Shown here: positions 15,182-24,028 of the stretch, piece after piece
Layout of the letters: every line of letters begins with the position of its first letter
How positions within the stretch are numbered: the stretch's first letter is position 1
Source of the DNA: Williamsia phyllosphaerae
Lineage (GTDB): Bacteria > Actinomycetota > Actinomycetes > Mycobacteriales > Mycobacteriaceae
Reading direction: 5' to 3'
Assembly: GCF_014635305.1 (NCBI RefSeq)
Contig: NZ_BMCS01000003.1
Location: 248,001-312,000, forward strand
Length of the DNA: 64,000 bases
Position numbers and translations under genes: made by a program
Notes under the pieces: model-generated
The model's input: only the letters and a program-made list of their open reading frames with translations
What the model was told of the DNA's origin: nothing
Databases searched by the model: none

Positions 15182-17014
15182 ATGACCGCGGTCGCGCAGT
15201 TCCTGGGGCTCCATCCGCCGTTCGATGCCCTCGATCCCGCGGCGCTCGAGCGATTGGCCGCCCGGGCCACGGTCGGTGAGTTCGCCGCGGGAGCCGAGAT
15301 CTTCGACGGCTTCCGCGACACCGTCGAGGAGTTGGCCGTGGTGATCACCGGTGAGGTGGGTCTGTGGAGTCTCCCCGACCATCTCGACGGTGAACCCGAC
15401 GAGATCCTCGGCCCGGGCGGCGTGTTCGGCTATTTCTCGTTGTTGACCAATGCCGCTCGTGGCCCACGCGCGGTCGCCATGGCGGTGAGCACGATCTGCC
15501 GAATCCCCAGTGACTCGGTCCACGCGGTCTTCTCCAGCATGGCCGGTGCGCGCTTTCTCGCGGGGCAGTTGCGGCTGCCTCGACGGACGGAGTCCGTGCG
15601 ACCGCGCGGGGGCATCGTCGACGAGCTGATCCGGACCGCGCCGGTCACGGGTACACCGTCGATGTCGGTGAGCGAGGCGGCGCGATTGATGACGGCACGA
15701 TCGCGTGACTACGTGGTGATCCCGGCGGGCGACGGAACCGTCGGGGTCCTGACCGATTCCGACATCCGGTCGCGTGTGGTCGCGGCGGGCGAGTCCGGTG
15801 ACATCCCGGTGAGCCGCGTGGTCACTCCGCGTGCGCGCACCGTGGTCACCGGTACCCCCGCAGCCGACGCTCTCCTGCAGATCCTCGAGCACGGATTGGG
15901 TTGTCTCCCCGTCGTCGACCCCGGGGGACGTGTGATCGGTGTCGTCGGTCCCGGCGACTTCGTCTCCGCCCCAGGCGGTGCGAGCGTGTCCCTTCGACAC
16001 CAGATCGGCCGCGCCCGGTCGGTGGAGACCCTCTCCGAACAAGCGCAACGGATGCCCTACGTGGTCGCCGACCTCGTCCGACAGGGGCAGCCCTCACACG
16101 AGGTGACCGCGATGTTGTCGCTGGTCCACGACGCCGTCGTCCGGCGGGCCCTGGAACTGGTTCTCGAGCGTCACGACGAGGTGGATCCCGACAAGCTGAC
16201 CTGGCTCTCCCTGGGCAGCAACGCTCGTCGTGAGGCCGTGTTGAGTTCCGATGTCGACAGCGCGGTGGCGCTGGACGAATCGGTGTCGACGCCCGAACAG
16301 ATCGCTGTCTACCGGGTTGCGTTCGCGGAGGTGGACGAGATCCTGCGCCGATGCGGACTGGCCATCGACACCAACGGCGCGGTCGCCTCCTCGACGTTGT
16401 TCACCCGGACCCATACGCAGTGGCGGACCGCTGCGGATCAGTGGTTGGCGGCACCGTTGGAGAACAAGGGCATGATCATGACGTCGCTGATGCTCGACGG
16501 GCGACCGATCTGGGGCGACCGTGGGCTGTCCGGTGTCGCCGAGGTGTTCGGCGACCTGCGGTCCCATCCGGGGACCCTGCGCCTGCTGTTGGCGGAATCG
16601 CTGTCGACCAAGGCGCGTATCCGTTCGATGCGCGACGTGCTCGCCCGTCGGGGTGGGACGTTCGACATCAAGGCGCATGCGCTCACCCCGCTCGTCAACA
16701 TCGCACGATGGGCGTCGCTGAGCGTCGAGTCCCTCGAACTCGACACCCGGTCGCGTCTGCGGGTGGCGGCGGGCAGTCCGATGCTGACCGAGGACAACGC
16801 CCGGGTGCTCATCGAGGTGTTCGACGTGTTGCAGAAGATCCGGATCGACCATCAGGTGGCGCAACTCGATCAGCGCGAGGCGGCGAGCGACGTCCTCACG
16901 ATGCGCCGACTCTCGCCGCTCGATCGCAGCCTGGTCGCCCAGGGAGTGCGCGAGGTGTCGGCCATCCAGCGGCGCATGGCCAACCTCTCGCACTACACAC
17001 CGGTCGGGGAGTGA
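15182..17014 (+). CDS. CBS-domain protein with DUF294 putative nucleotidyltransferase
   Basis: A 610-residue protein with three parts: an N-terminal cyclic-nucleotide-binding-like fold (about residues 1-130, with GPGGVFGYFSLL), a pair of CBS domains (about 150-265) that usually bind adenine nucleotides, and a DUF294 nucleotidyltransferase-like domain whose motif GSNARREAVLSSDVDSA lies at about 343-359, followed by its helical C-terminal partner. Relatives resemble GlnD uridylyltransferase in the catalytic part, so a nucleotide-sensing modifier of another protein is likely, but no substrate is known. The ATG at 15182 is the first sensible start; upstream sequence in frame is less GC-rich and not conserved in character. 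Confidence 0.75.
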   Translation: MTAVAQFLGLHPPFDALDPAALERLAARATVGEFAAGAEIFDGFRDTVEELAVVITGEVGLWSLPDHLDGEPDEILGPGGVFGYFSLLTNAARGPRAVAMAVSTICRIPSDSVHAVFSSMAGARFLAGQLRLPRRTESVRPRGGIVDELIRTAPVTGTPSMSVSEAARLMTARSRDYVVIPAGDGTVGVLTDSDIRSRVVAAGESGDIPVSRVVTPRARTVVTGTPAADALLQILEHGLGCLPVVDPGGRVIGVVGPGDFVSAPGGASVSLRHQIGRARSVETLSEQAQRMPYVVADLVRQGQPSHEVTAMLSLVHDAVVRRALELVLERHDEVDPDKLTWLSLGSNARREAVLSSDVDSAVALDESVSTPEQIAVYRVAFAEVDEILRRCGLAIDTNGAVASSTLFTRTHTQWRTAADQWLAAPLENKGMIMTSLMLDGRPIWGDRGLSGVAEVFGDLRSHPGTLRLLLAESLSTKARIRSMRDVLARRGGTFDIKAHALTPLVNIARWASLSVESLELDTRSRLRVAAGSPMLTEDNARVLIEVFDVLQKIRIDHQVAQLDQREAASDVLTMRRLSPLDRSLVAQGVREVSAIQRRMANLSHYTPVGE

Positions 17015-17034
17015 ACCGCTGCGCGGACATGACG

Positions 17035-17069
17035 CGAGCCCTCACCGACGTGGGGGCGGTGAGGGCTCG
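17035..17069. terminator. Bidirectional hairpin before ald
   Basis: Perfect 13-base arms (17035-17047 and 17057-17069) with a nine-base loop lie between the convergent DUF294 and ald genes. Confidence 0.75.
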
Positions 17070-17098
17070 TGTCGTCTCGGGGAGGACCGGATCGGGCC

Positions 17099-18208
17099 TC
17101 AGTGCAGCGGTGAGCGACCCAGCGGGAGGTCGAGAGCGGTCGCGACGGTGGGGCAGAGCAGCTCGCCCGCATGGGTGCTGAGACCGGCCGCGAGGCTGGG
17201 GTCGGCCTGGCAGGCGGCCTGGAAGCCCTTGTCGGCCAACGCGACGACGTAGGGCAGCGTCGCACCGGTGAGTGCGGAGGTGGAGGTCCGGGCCACCGAT
17301 CCGGGCATGTTCGCGACGCAGTAGAAGACCGAGTCGTGGACGGTGAAGATCGGGTCGTCGTGCGTGGTGGGACGTGAGTCCTCGAAGCAGCCGCCCTGGT
17401 CGATCGCGATGTCGACGAGCACCGAGCCCGGCTTCATCTGTGCGACGAGGTTGTTGGAGACGACGATCGGGGCCTTGGCACCCGGTACGAGCACCGCACC
17501 GATGACGAGGTCGGCTCGTTTGACGGCCTCCTCGAGCGCGAGGGCGGTGCTGTAGCGGGTGTGCACTCGGCCGCCGAAACGGGCGTCGATGGCCCTGAGC
17601 TTGGTGATGTCGAGGTCGAAGACGGTGACCTGCGCGCCCATGCCCATCGCGATGGTCGCGGCGTTGACACCGCTGACGCCACCGCCGATGACCACGACGT
17701 CGGCCGGTTCGGTCCCGGGGACGCCGCCCATCAGGACACCGCGCCCGCCGGCCGACCGCATGAGGTGGTAGGCGCCGACCTGAGGTGCGAGACGCCCGGC
17801 GACCTCGCTCATCGGTGCCAGCAGCGGCAGCGAGCGATCCGGCGCCTGGACGGTCTCGTACGCGATGGAGGTGATCCCGGACGCGAGGAGGGCGTCGGTG
17901 CACGCGCGGCTGGCGGCGAGGTGCAGGTAGGTGAACAGCGTCTGCCCGTCGCGCATCCGGTGGTACTCGTCGGCGATGGGCTCCTTCACCTTGAGAACGA
18001 GGTCGGCCTGCTGCCACACCTGGTCGGCGGTGGAGAGGATCTGCGCGCCTGCGGCCTTGAAGTCGTTGTCCTCGATCGACGAACCGAGGCCGGCACCGGC
18101 CTCGATGACGACCTCGTGGCCGCGTCGGCTCAGTTCGGAGACACCGGCGGGGGTGATCGCGACCCGGAACTCGTTGTTCTTGATCTCGCGGGGGATTCCG
18201 ATGCGCAT
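17099..18208 (-). CDS. ald: L-alanine dehydrogenase
   Basis: Oxidatively deaminates L-alanine to pyruvate with NAD+, and can run in reverse to make alanine or recycle NADH under low oxygen. The 369-residue product keeps the catalytic and substrate residues at the same numbers as the mycobacterial enzyme: Arg15, Lys75 (in VLKVKEP) and His96 (in YLHLAAS). The NAD-binding GGGVSGVNAATIAMGMGA motif follows at about 175. The start MRIGIPREI is chosen over an upstream ATG because it matches the family N-terminus. It is divergent from an Lrp-type regulator, as in M. tuberculosis, where AldR controls ald. Confidence 0.96.
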   Translation of the reverse strand: MRIGIPREIKNNEFRVAITPAGVSELSRRGHEVVIEAGAGLGSSIEDNDFKAAGAQILSTADQVWQQADLVLKVKEPIADEYHRMRDGQTLFTYLHLAASRACTDALLASGITSIAYETVQAPDRSLPLLAPMSEVAGRLAPQVGAYHLMRSAGGRGVLMGGVPGTEPADVVVIGGGVSGVNAATIAMGMGAQVTVFDLDITKLRAIDARFGGRVHTRYSTALALEEAVKRADLVIGAVLVPGAKAPIVVSNNLVAQMKPGSVLVDIAIDQGGCFEDSRPTTHDDPIFTVHDSVFYCVANMPGSVARTSTSALTGATLPYVVALADKGFQAACQADPSLAAGLSTHAGELLCPTVATALDLPLGRSPLH

Positions 18209-18283
18209 GAGATGTCCAATCGTGGTCGTCGGGTGGGCTCGGCGTTGGTCCAAGCGTGAACACCATTCGGTCGGTCCGCAAGA

Positions 18284-18319
18284 TCGATGAAGATAATTCT
18301 CTCAGCTGCACAATTTGTG
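18284..18319. promoter_or_regulatory. Candidate AldR operator region
   Basis: The ald-aldR spacer is much more AT-rich than its surroundings. It holds an 11-base palindrome CACAA-T-TTGTG (18309-18319) and a looser symmetric stretch around GATAATTCTC (about 18292-18301). Lrp-type proteins bind such AT-rich dyads. Assignment rests on position and symmetry only. Confidence 0.4.
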
Positions 18320-18333
18320 ATGTTCATACGAGA

Positions 18334-18339
18334 TACGGT
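18334..18339 (+). promoter_or_regulatory. Probable -10 box of aldR, leaderless
   Basis: TACGGT ends six bases before the ATG of the regulator and no ribosome site intervenes, so the transcript is probably leaderless. Confidence 0.45.
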
Positions 18340-18345
18340 GTCGGG

Positions 18346-18840
18346 ATGACCACTGAGTCGAAGATCGTTCGGACGCCGCCGGCGTCATCGGGGCTCGACG
18401 ACATCGATGCCGCGCTGTTGCGTCTTCTGCAGACCGATGCGCGCATGCCCAACCGTGAGCTCGCCGATCGTGTGGGCATCGCGGCCTCGACCTGTCACGG
18501 ACGGGTCCGACGCCTCATCGATCTCGGTGTCATCCGGGGCTTCTTCGCCGACATCGACCCGGCCACGGTCGGTCGGACGCTACGCGCCATGGTCGCGGTC
18601 AGTCTGCAATCGGACGCACGGGGACAGATCCGGCACTTCGTCGGTCAGATCGGAGTCCGCGACGAGATCATCGACGTGTTCTTCCTCGCCGGTACCGACG
18701 ACTACCTCCTGCACGTGGCGGTGGCCGACACCGAGGAACTCCGGGGGTTCGTCGAGATGCTCAACGCGCGTCCCGAGGTGGCGGGGACCACGACGTCGCT
18801 GGTGTTCGAGCACGTCCGTGGGTCGGCCCCGATCTACTGA
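18346..18840 (+). CDS. aldR: Lrp/AsnC-family regulator of alanine dehydrogenase
   Basis: A 164-residue regulator. The N-terminal helix-turn-helix reads LDDIDAALLRLLQTDAR then ELADRVGIAASTCHGRVRRL (about residues 17-57). The C-terminal RAM domain (about 80-155) binds the amino-acid effector and drives oligomerisation, with GTDDYLLHVAV as its core strand. In M. tuberculosis the gene in this place (AldR, Rv2779c) represses ald, and alanine relieves repression. The divergent arrangement with ald supports the same role. It ends 25 bases before the stop of the convergent ferredoxin reductase, which begins the accessory island. Confidence 0.88.
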   Translation: MTTESKIVRTPPASSGLDDIDAALLRLLQTDARMPNRELADRVGIAASTCHGRVRRLIDLGVIRGFFADIDPATVGRTLRAMVAVSLQSDARGQIRHFVGQIGVRDEIIDVFFLAGTDDYLLHVAVADTEELRGFVEMLNARPEVAGTTTSLVFEHVRGSAPIY

Positions 18841-18865
18841 GACCGGTTCACGCCGACGGTGTCGA

Positions 18866-20068
18866 TCAGGAGTCGGCGAACGCGGCACGCTCGCGGGAGA
18901 ACGCGGCGTCCATCGCCTTGCGTGCGCGCATGAACGTGCGGGGACTGTCCACCGCGGCGACGGCCACCGGGTCGGCCGGATCGCCGAAGACGGCCACGAA
19001 ACGATCCTGTGCGACATCGCCGTCGACCACGGTGGGGGACAGGCCGACCGGGATCTCGCCGCAGACCTGGATCCGGTGCCCGTACTGGTCGCTCCAGAAG
19101 TAGCGTGCCCGCAGCGCGGGCGCGGGTACGCCCATGATGCGGTGGGCCGCGCGCCGCCCCTGATCGACCGCTGCGCTCCAGTGTTGATGTCGCACATGCA
19201 GTCCGGTGCGCACGTCGAGCGGTCGGGCGCAGTCCCCGATGGCGTAGACGTCGGGCATCGAGGTGGCGCCGTCGGCGTCGGCGACGAACCCGTCGTCGAT
19301 GGCGATTCCGGAATCCGCGGCCCACTCGGTGTTCGGGACCGAGCCGATGCCGATGATCACGAGGTCGGCGGGCAGCACCGTGCCGTCGCCGAGGGTTACC
19401 GACGCGACGTGGTCGTCGCCGTCGATGGTGTCGACCGCGGCACCGGTGATCAGGTCCACCCCGGCGCGGCTGTGCAGCGTGGCCGCCCACCGCGCGATGT
19501 CGGGGCCGAGGGTGTTCGCGGCCGGGACCGCGGCCGCCTCGACGATGGTGACGTGCTTACCCAGAGCGATTGCGGTCGAGGCGATCTCGGCCCCGATGAA
19601 CCCCGCGCCGATGATCACGACGGTGCGCGCGGTGGTGAGGGTGGAACGTACTGCCCTGGTGTGGTCGACGGTGCGCAGCACGTGGACACCGTCGAGGTGG
19701 TCACCGATCAACGATCGTGGTCGGGCGCCGGTGGCGACGATCAGCTGATCGGCTGCGGGGAGATCGATCCCGGGGCTGGTGTGCACGCGATACCCGTCCG
19801 CGGCCGATTGCAGGCCATGGGCCCGGACCCCGAGGTGCCAGGAGAAGTTCTGGTCCTCGCCCTCGGTCAGCAGCCCCGTCGTGCCCGCGTGCGGAGCGAT
19901 CGCCGACCCGACGGTCTCGTCGGTCAGCGCGTCCTTCGACAGCGGCGGGCGGTCATACGGAAACCACGGTTCCTCACCGATCAGCGTGATCTCGACGTCC
20001 GACCCCAGCGACCTCAGCTCACGGGCTGCGGTCAGACCCGCGAGCGAGGCGCCGACGATGGTGATCAC
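18866..20068 (-). CDS. FAD/NAD-dependent ferredoxin reductase
   Basis: A 400-residue flavoprotein of the class that feeds Rieske oxygenases and P450s. It shows an N-terminal FAD motif (IVGASLAGLTAARELRSLG, residues 4-22), the PYDRPPLSK signature of oxygenase-coupled reductases (about 37-45), an NAD motif (VVIIGAGFIGAEIAST, starting about 145) and the second FAD contact (MPDVYAIGDCA, about 270-280). The GTG start overlaps the stop of the Rieske ferredoxin gene by four bases, so both are made together. It probably passes electrons from NAD(P)H to that ferredoxin and then to the betaine oxygenase at 25194; this coupling is inferred from context. Confidence 0.88.
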   Translation of the reverse strand: MITIVGASLAGLTAARELRSLGSDVEITLIGEEPWFPYDRPPLSKDALTDETVGSAIAPHAGTTGLLTEGEDQNFSWHLGVRAHGLQSAADGYRVHTSPGIDLPAADQLIVATGARPRSLIGDHLDGVHVLRTVDHTRAVRSTLTTARTVVIIGAGFIGAEIASTAIALGKHVTIVEAAAVPAANTLGPDIARWAATLHSRAGVDLITGAAVDTIDGDDHVASVTLGDGTVLPADLVIIGIGSVPNTEWAADSGIAIDDGFVADADGATSMPDVYAIGDCARPLDVRTGLHVRHQHWSAAVDQGRRAAHRIMGVPAPALRARYFWSDQYGHRIQVCGEIPVGLSPTVVDGDVAQDRFVAVFGDPADPVAVAAVDSPRTFMRARKAMDAAFSRERAAFADS

Positions 20069-20445
20069 GCGGCATCGGTGGCGTCCTGCGCAGAGGGATT
20101 CGACACCGACGCACCACGGGCGAGCAGCACGTAGACGAGACCGTCGACCACCGACACCGGGTGGGTGGCGACCGCACGGGTCGCGGGCGGCCCCTGGGGG
20201 ATCCCGGTACGCAGGTCGAAGCAGGTCTCGTGCAGTGGGCACTCGATGGCGCAGTTCTCCACCCATCCGTCGGACAGCGACGTGTCCTGGTGGGTGCAGG
20301 TGTCGTCGATGGCGAACACGCCGTCGTCGGTACGCACCACGGTGATGGCGGGGTGGTGCTCGGGTGCGCAGCGCACCGGGGTGTCGAGTTCCATCTCGGA
20401 CAGGACGGAGACGAAGTAGGACGTCGTGTCGGACAGCGTGGTCAT
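20065..20445 (-). CDS. Rieske-type [2Fe-2S] ferredoxin
   Basis: A 126-residue small Rieske protein. The cluster ligands are all present: Cys50 and His52 in CTHQ, Cys69 and His72 in CPLH. The fold around them, VFAIDDTCTHQDTSLSDG, is standard for the ferredoxin parts of aromatic dioxygenase systems. It forms a two-gene operon with the reductase and is divergent from iclR. The 165-base spacer carries the tripartite GTTGC/GCAAC operator 64 bases upstream of this start. No other partner oxygenase is in the window except the Rieske protein at 25194. Confidence 0.92.
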   Translation of the reverse strand: MTTLSDTTSYFVSVLSEMELDTPVRCAPEHHPAITVVRTDDGVFAIDDTCTHQDTSLSDGWVENCAIECPLHETCFDLRTGIPQGPPATRAVATHPVSVVDGLVYVLLARGASVSNPSAQDATDAA

Positions 20446-20490
20446 GGGTCACCTCGGGAGAGAACGGGCGTCGTCGAGTCACATCGCTTC

Positions 20491-20526
20491 GTTGCGTTCA
20501 GTGCAACACTGTGCGACTTGCGCAAC
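20491..20526. promoter_or_regulatory. Tripartite operator, copy 1 (ferredoxin/iclR promoter)
   Basis: GTTGC (20491-20495), seven bases, GCAAC (20503-20507), fourteen bases, GCAAC (20522-20526). The same three half-sites with the same spacings occur in reverse orientation at 21510-21545. Probably bound by the IclR protein encoded between them. Confidence 0.65.
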
Positions 20527-20595
20527 AGAGTGACATCCGTGGCGGGTCACGTCAAGCGTGCGCGTCGGTGCGCCGACGACACGGTTGTGGACAAC

Positions 20596-20601
20596 TAAGC
20601 T
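20596..20601 (+). promoter_or_regulatory. Probable -10 box of iclR
   Basis: TAAGCT ends nine bases before the ATG of the IclR gene; there is little room for a ribosome site, so a very short or absent leader is likely. Confidence 0.4.
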
Positions 20602-20610
20602 GAACGGGAT

Positions 20611-21417
20611 ATGGACATCAACGACAACGTGGCCGATGACCGACCCGACGGCGGTCGAGCGCGGACCGCGTCCATCCAGTCCGTCGACCGCGCACTCGAG
20701 GTCCTCGAGATCCTGGCCCGTCACGGTGAGGGCGGAGTCTCCGACATCGCCGACACCCTCGGGGTCCACAAATCGACGATCTCGCGGCTGGTCTCGGTCC
20801 TGGAGCGTCGTGGGTTCGTCGAACAGGTCGCCGATCGCGGCAAGTACCGACTCGGTTTCACCATCGTGCGTCTGGCCGGCGCGACCATGGCGACCCGCGA
20901 TCTGGCGCGGGAGAGCCGTGACATCTGTCAGCCGCTGGCCGACGAGGTCGGCGAGACGGTCAACCTCGCCGTTCTCGACAACGGCCGGGCCGTGAACGTG
21001 ACCGAGGCCAGCGGGTCGGCCGGTATCGGTTTGCGGACGTGGGTCGGGCAGAGCTGTCCGGCGCACGCCACCTCCAGTGGCAAGGTGTTGCTCGCCGGTC
21101 TGCCCAAGGACGACCTCGAGCCCTACGTCGCCACGCCGCTCGACCGCTTCACCGACGACACGATCACCGAACCGGATCTCGTCCGCGCCGAACTCGACGA
21201 CATCCGAGGCCGCGGATGGGCGCTGGCCCGACAGGAACTCGAAGAGGGGCTCAACGCCGTCGCGGCGCCGGTGCGCGACCAGACCGGTGAGGTCGTCGCC
21301 GCGCTCAGTGTGTCCGGCCCGACCTTCCGTCTCGACGACGACCGCATGCGTGAACTCGTCGGCCGCGTCACCGATGCCGCCGACCGCATCAGCATGCGAC
21401 TGGGCCACTCCGGCTGA
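20611..21417 (+). CDS. IclR-family transcriptional regulator of the choline island
   Basis: A 268-residue regulator. The winged helix-turn-helix (SVDRALEVLEILARHGEGG, then ADTLGVHKSTISRLVSVLE) covers about residues 22-75, and the effector-binding IclR domain the rest, including SCPAHATSSGKVLLAGL (about 149-165). IclR proteins often regulate catabolic operons next to them and respond to a pathway metabolite. It lies between the ferredoxin/reductase pair and the demethylation operon, and matching operators occur in both flanking promoters. Glycine betaine, dimethylglycine or sarcosine are reasonable effectors, but none can be chosen from sequence. Confidence 0.88.
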   Translation: MDINDNVADDRPDGGRARTASIQSVDRALEVLEILARHGEGGVSDIADTLGVHKSTISRLVSVLERRGFVEQVADRGKYRLGFTIVRLAGATMATRDLARESRDICQPLADEVGETVNLAVLDNGRAVNVTEASGSAGIGLRTWVGQSCPAHATSSGKVLLAGLPKDDLEPYVATPLDRFTDDTITEPDLVRAELDDIRGRGWALARQELEEGLNAVAAPVRDQTGEVVAALSVSGPTFRLDDDRMRELVGRVTDAADRISMRLGHSG

Positions 21418-21509
21418 CCCGCCCCGGGGCAGCCGCTCTCCGTACATCCCTCCCTGCCGCGCCGCTGCGCGCGCCGAGTTGACTCTGCGCGCCCAACGTC
21501 CCACGATGT

Positions 21510-21545
21510 GTTGCACATGCGACATCACGTTGCATAAAGCGCAAC
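21510..21545. promoter_or_regulatory. Tripartite operator, copy 2 (demethylation operon promoter)
   Basis: GTTGC (21510-21514), fourteen bases, GTTGC (21529-21533), seven bases, GCAAC (21541-21545): the exact mirror image of the site at 20491. It ends six bases before the AGGAG ribosome site of the next gene, so it overlaps the likely promoter or leader, a place typical for repression. Confidence 0.65.
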
Positions 21546-21562
21546 AAAGTCAGGAGCGGCGG

Positions 21563-24028
21563 ATGACCAACCCGCGCGTCGTGATCATCGGTGCCGGCAT
21601 CGTCGGCACCTCCCTCGCGGACGAACTCGCACTGCGCGGTTGGACCGACGTCACCGTCGTCGATCGCGGACCGTTGCCCGCCACCGGCGGATCGAGCTCG
21701 CACGCCCCCGGCCTCGTCTTCGCGACCAACGCCTGCGAGACCCTGTCGGGATTCGCGCAGTACACCATCGACAAGCTGGTCTCGCTGTCGACGCCGGATC
21801 GGTTGTGCTTCAACCAGGTCGGTGGTCTCGAGGTCGCCGTGACGCAGGCCCGGATGGACGATCTGCACCGGAAGGCGGGGTGGGCCCGCGCCTGGGGAGT
21901 CGCCGCGGAGGTCGTCGACGCCAAGCGGTGCGCGCAGCTGCATCCACTGATCGACGCGTCGCGGATCCTCGGCGGACTGCACACCCCGGACGACGGTCTC
22001 GCCGACGCCCAGGCCACCTGCGACAGCCAGCGCGAGCGGGCGGCGGCGGCGGGGGTGGTGTTCCGGGGGAACGAACAGGTCCTGGGCATCGAGACACTCG
22101 GCGACCGGGTGACCGGGGTCCGCACCGCGACCGGGACGCTACCCGCCGAGATCGTCGTGTCCTGCGCCGGGTTCTGGGGTGTCGAGGTGGGGGCCATGGT
22201 CGGGCTGGCCGTACCGCTAGTGGCGATGGGCCACCAGTACGTCACGACCGGCGCCGTCGACGACATGGGCGGTTTCGTCGACGAGCGGCCGGGCAAGGCC
22301 GCGGCGGCGCTGCCGATCCTGCGTCATCAGGACGCGGATCTGTACTACCGCCAACACGGGGAGCGGATCGGCATCGGCTACTACGGTCACCGCGCCATGC
22401 CCGTCGCGATGGACGACCTCTACCGCGACACCGCCGGACAGCCGATGCCCTCGATGCTCCCGTTCACGCCCGACGATTTCGATCCTGCGTGGACCGAGTC
22501 CACGCGACTGTTGCCCGCGCTCAACCGAACCCACGTCACCGAGGGCTTCAACGGGATCTTCTCGTTCACCCCGGACGGCAGTCCGCTGCTCGGCGCGCAC
22601 CCGGGACTCGACGGGTTCTGGATCGCCGAGGCGGTGTGGGTGACACAGTCCGCGGGCGTCGGTCGGACGATGGCGCAGTGGATCACCACCGGTACGCCCG
22701 ACGTCGACGTGTCCGGGTGCGACATCACCCGGTTCTCCGTCCACGAGGTCGAGCGCGACCACGTCGACGTGCTCAGCGCGCGCGCCTTCGACGAGGTGTA
22801 CGACATCTCCCACCCCCGGGAGCAGCACACCGTCGCGCGCGACCGACTGATCAGCCCGATGCACGCCGGTCACCTCGCCCGAGGAGCGCACTTCGTCACC
22901 TCGCACGGGTGGGAACGCCCCGCGTGGTTCGACGCGAACGACGTTGTCCCGACCGGGGATCGAGATGATGGCCCGGGCGACGACTGGTTCCGCCGACACT
23001 GGTCTCCGACCGTCCTCGACGAGGCGACCGCGACCCGTTCGGCGGTGGGTCTCTACGACATGACCTCGCTGATGCGTGTCGAGGTCACCGGGGCCGACGC
23101 CGCGGCGTTCCTCGCCCCGATGCTGACCCGTAACCCCGACCGGCCCGTCGGCACGGTGCTCTACGCGTTGATCCTCGATGACACCGGTGGGATCCGCAGC
23201 GACGTGACCGTCGCTCGTACCGCCACCGACCGCTTCCAGATCGGCGTGAACGGTCCGATCGACATCGCGTGGTTGACCGCGCACGCGCGCCGTGCGCGGG
23301 CCGACGGCATGTCGGTGTCGGTACACGAGACCACCACCGAGACGAGTTGTCTGGGCGTGTGGGGTCCGTGTGCCGAGTCCGTCGTCGCGCCGCTGACGTC
23401 GACGGCCGTCGACGCGGCGTCCCTGCCCTTCTATCGGTGCGCGCCGGCGACGGTGGCCGGGGTCGAGGTGTTGCTGATGCGGGTGTCCTACGTCGGCGAG
23501 TTCGGGTGGGAGATCTACGCCGACGGCGCCGACGGCGCGGAACTCGCCGACCGGATCACCGAGGCCGCGCAACCCCTCGGGGGAGTGTGGGCCGGCCGAG
23601 GTGCTCTGGACTGTCTGCGGATCGAGAAGGGCTTCCGGTCGTGGGGGACCGACATGAGCGCCGTCGACTCGCCCGACGAGGCCGGACTGGCGTTCGCGGT
23701 GGCCAAGAACCACGAGTTCACCGGCCGCACAGCGATGCTCGAGCGACCGGTGCGGCGTCGACTGCACACCGTGATCGCCGATGACCCCGCCACCGTGCTG
23801 ATGGGATCGGAACCGGTGTCCACCGCGGACGGCCCCGTCGGACACATCACGTCGGCGGCGTTCTCCCCGACGATCGGACGGACGATCGCCTACGCCTGGG
23901 GACCCGCGGACCTGCGTACCGGTGACCGGGTCGACGTCGACTGGTTCGACACGACGGCGTCGTTCACCGTCTCGCCGACCACCACCGTGGACCCGGAGAA
24001 CGCTCGGATCAAGGGAAGGTACCGATGA
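21563..24028 (+). CDS. Dimethylglycine/sarcosine dehydrogenase-type flavoprotein
   Basis: An 821-residue protein with an N-terminal FAD-dependent oxidoreductase (VVIIGAGIVGTSLADELALRG, starting residue 6), a central linking domain and a C-terminal GcvT-like folate domain (about 470-815, with YDMTSLMRVEVTGADAAAFL and RIEKGFRSWGTDM). The GGSSSHAPGLVF stretch (about 47-58) holds the histidine that carries FAD covalently in this family. Such enzymes remove a methyl group from dimethylglycine and pass it to tetrahydrofolate. The operon context (betaine oxygenase before it in the pathway, sarcosine oxidase after it) favours dimethylglycine over sarcosine. ATG with an AGGAG site. Confidence 0.85.
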   Translation: MTNPRVVIIGAGIVGTSLADELALRGWTDVTVVDRGPLPATGGSSSHAPGLVFATNACETLSGFAQYTIDKLVSLSTPDRLCFNQVGGLEVAVTQARMDDLHRKAGWARAWGVAAEVVDAKRCAQLHPLIDASRILGGLHTPDDGLADAQATCDSQRERAAAAGVVFRGNEQVLGIETLGDRVTGVRTATGTLPAEIVVSCAGFWGVEVGAMVGLAVPLVAMGHQYVTTGAVDDMGGFVDERPGKAAAALPILRHQDADLYYRQHGERIGIGYYGHRAMPVAMDDLYRDTAGQPMPSMLPFTPDDFDPAWTESTRLLPALNRTHVTEGFNGIFSFTPDGSPLLGAHPGLDGFWIAEAVWVTQSAGVGRTMAQWITTGTPDVDVSGCDITRFSVHEVERDHVDVLSARAFDEVYDISHPREQHTVARDRLISPMHAGHLARGAHFVTSHGWERPAWFDANDVVPTGDRDDGPGDDWFRRHWSPTVLDEATATRSAVGLYDMTSLMRVEVTGADAAAFLAPMLTRNPDRPVGTVLYALILDDTGGIRSDVTVARTATDRFQIGVNGPIDIAWLTAHARRARADGMSVSVHETTTETSCLGVWGPCAESVVAPLTSTAVDAASLPFYRCAPATVAGVEVLLMRVSYVGEFGWEIYADGADGAELADRITEAAQPLGGVWAGRGALDCLRIEKGFRSWGTDMSAVDSPDEAGLAFAVAKNHEFTGRTAMLERPVRRRLHTVIADDPATVLMGSEPVSTADGPVGHITSAAFSPTIGRTIAYAWGPADLRTGDRVDVDWFDTTASFTVSPTTTVDPENARIKGRYR

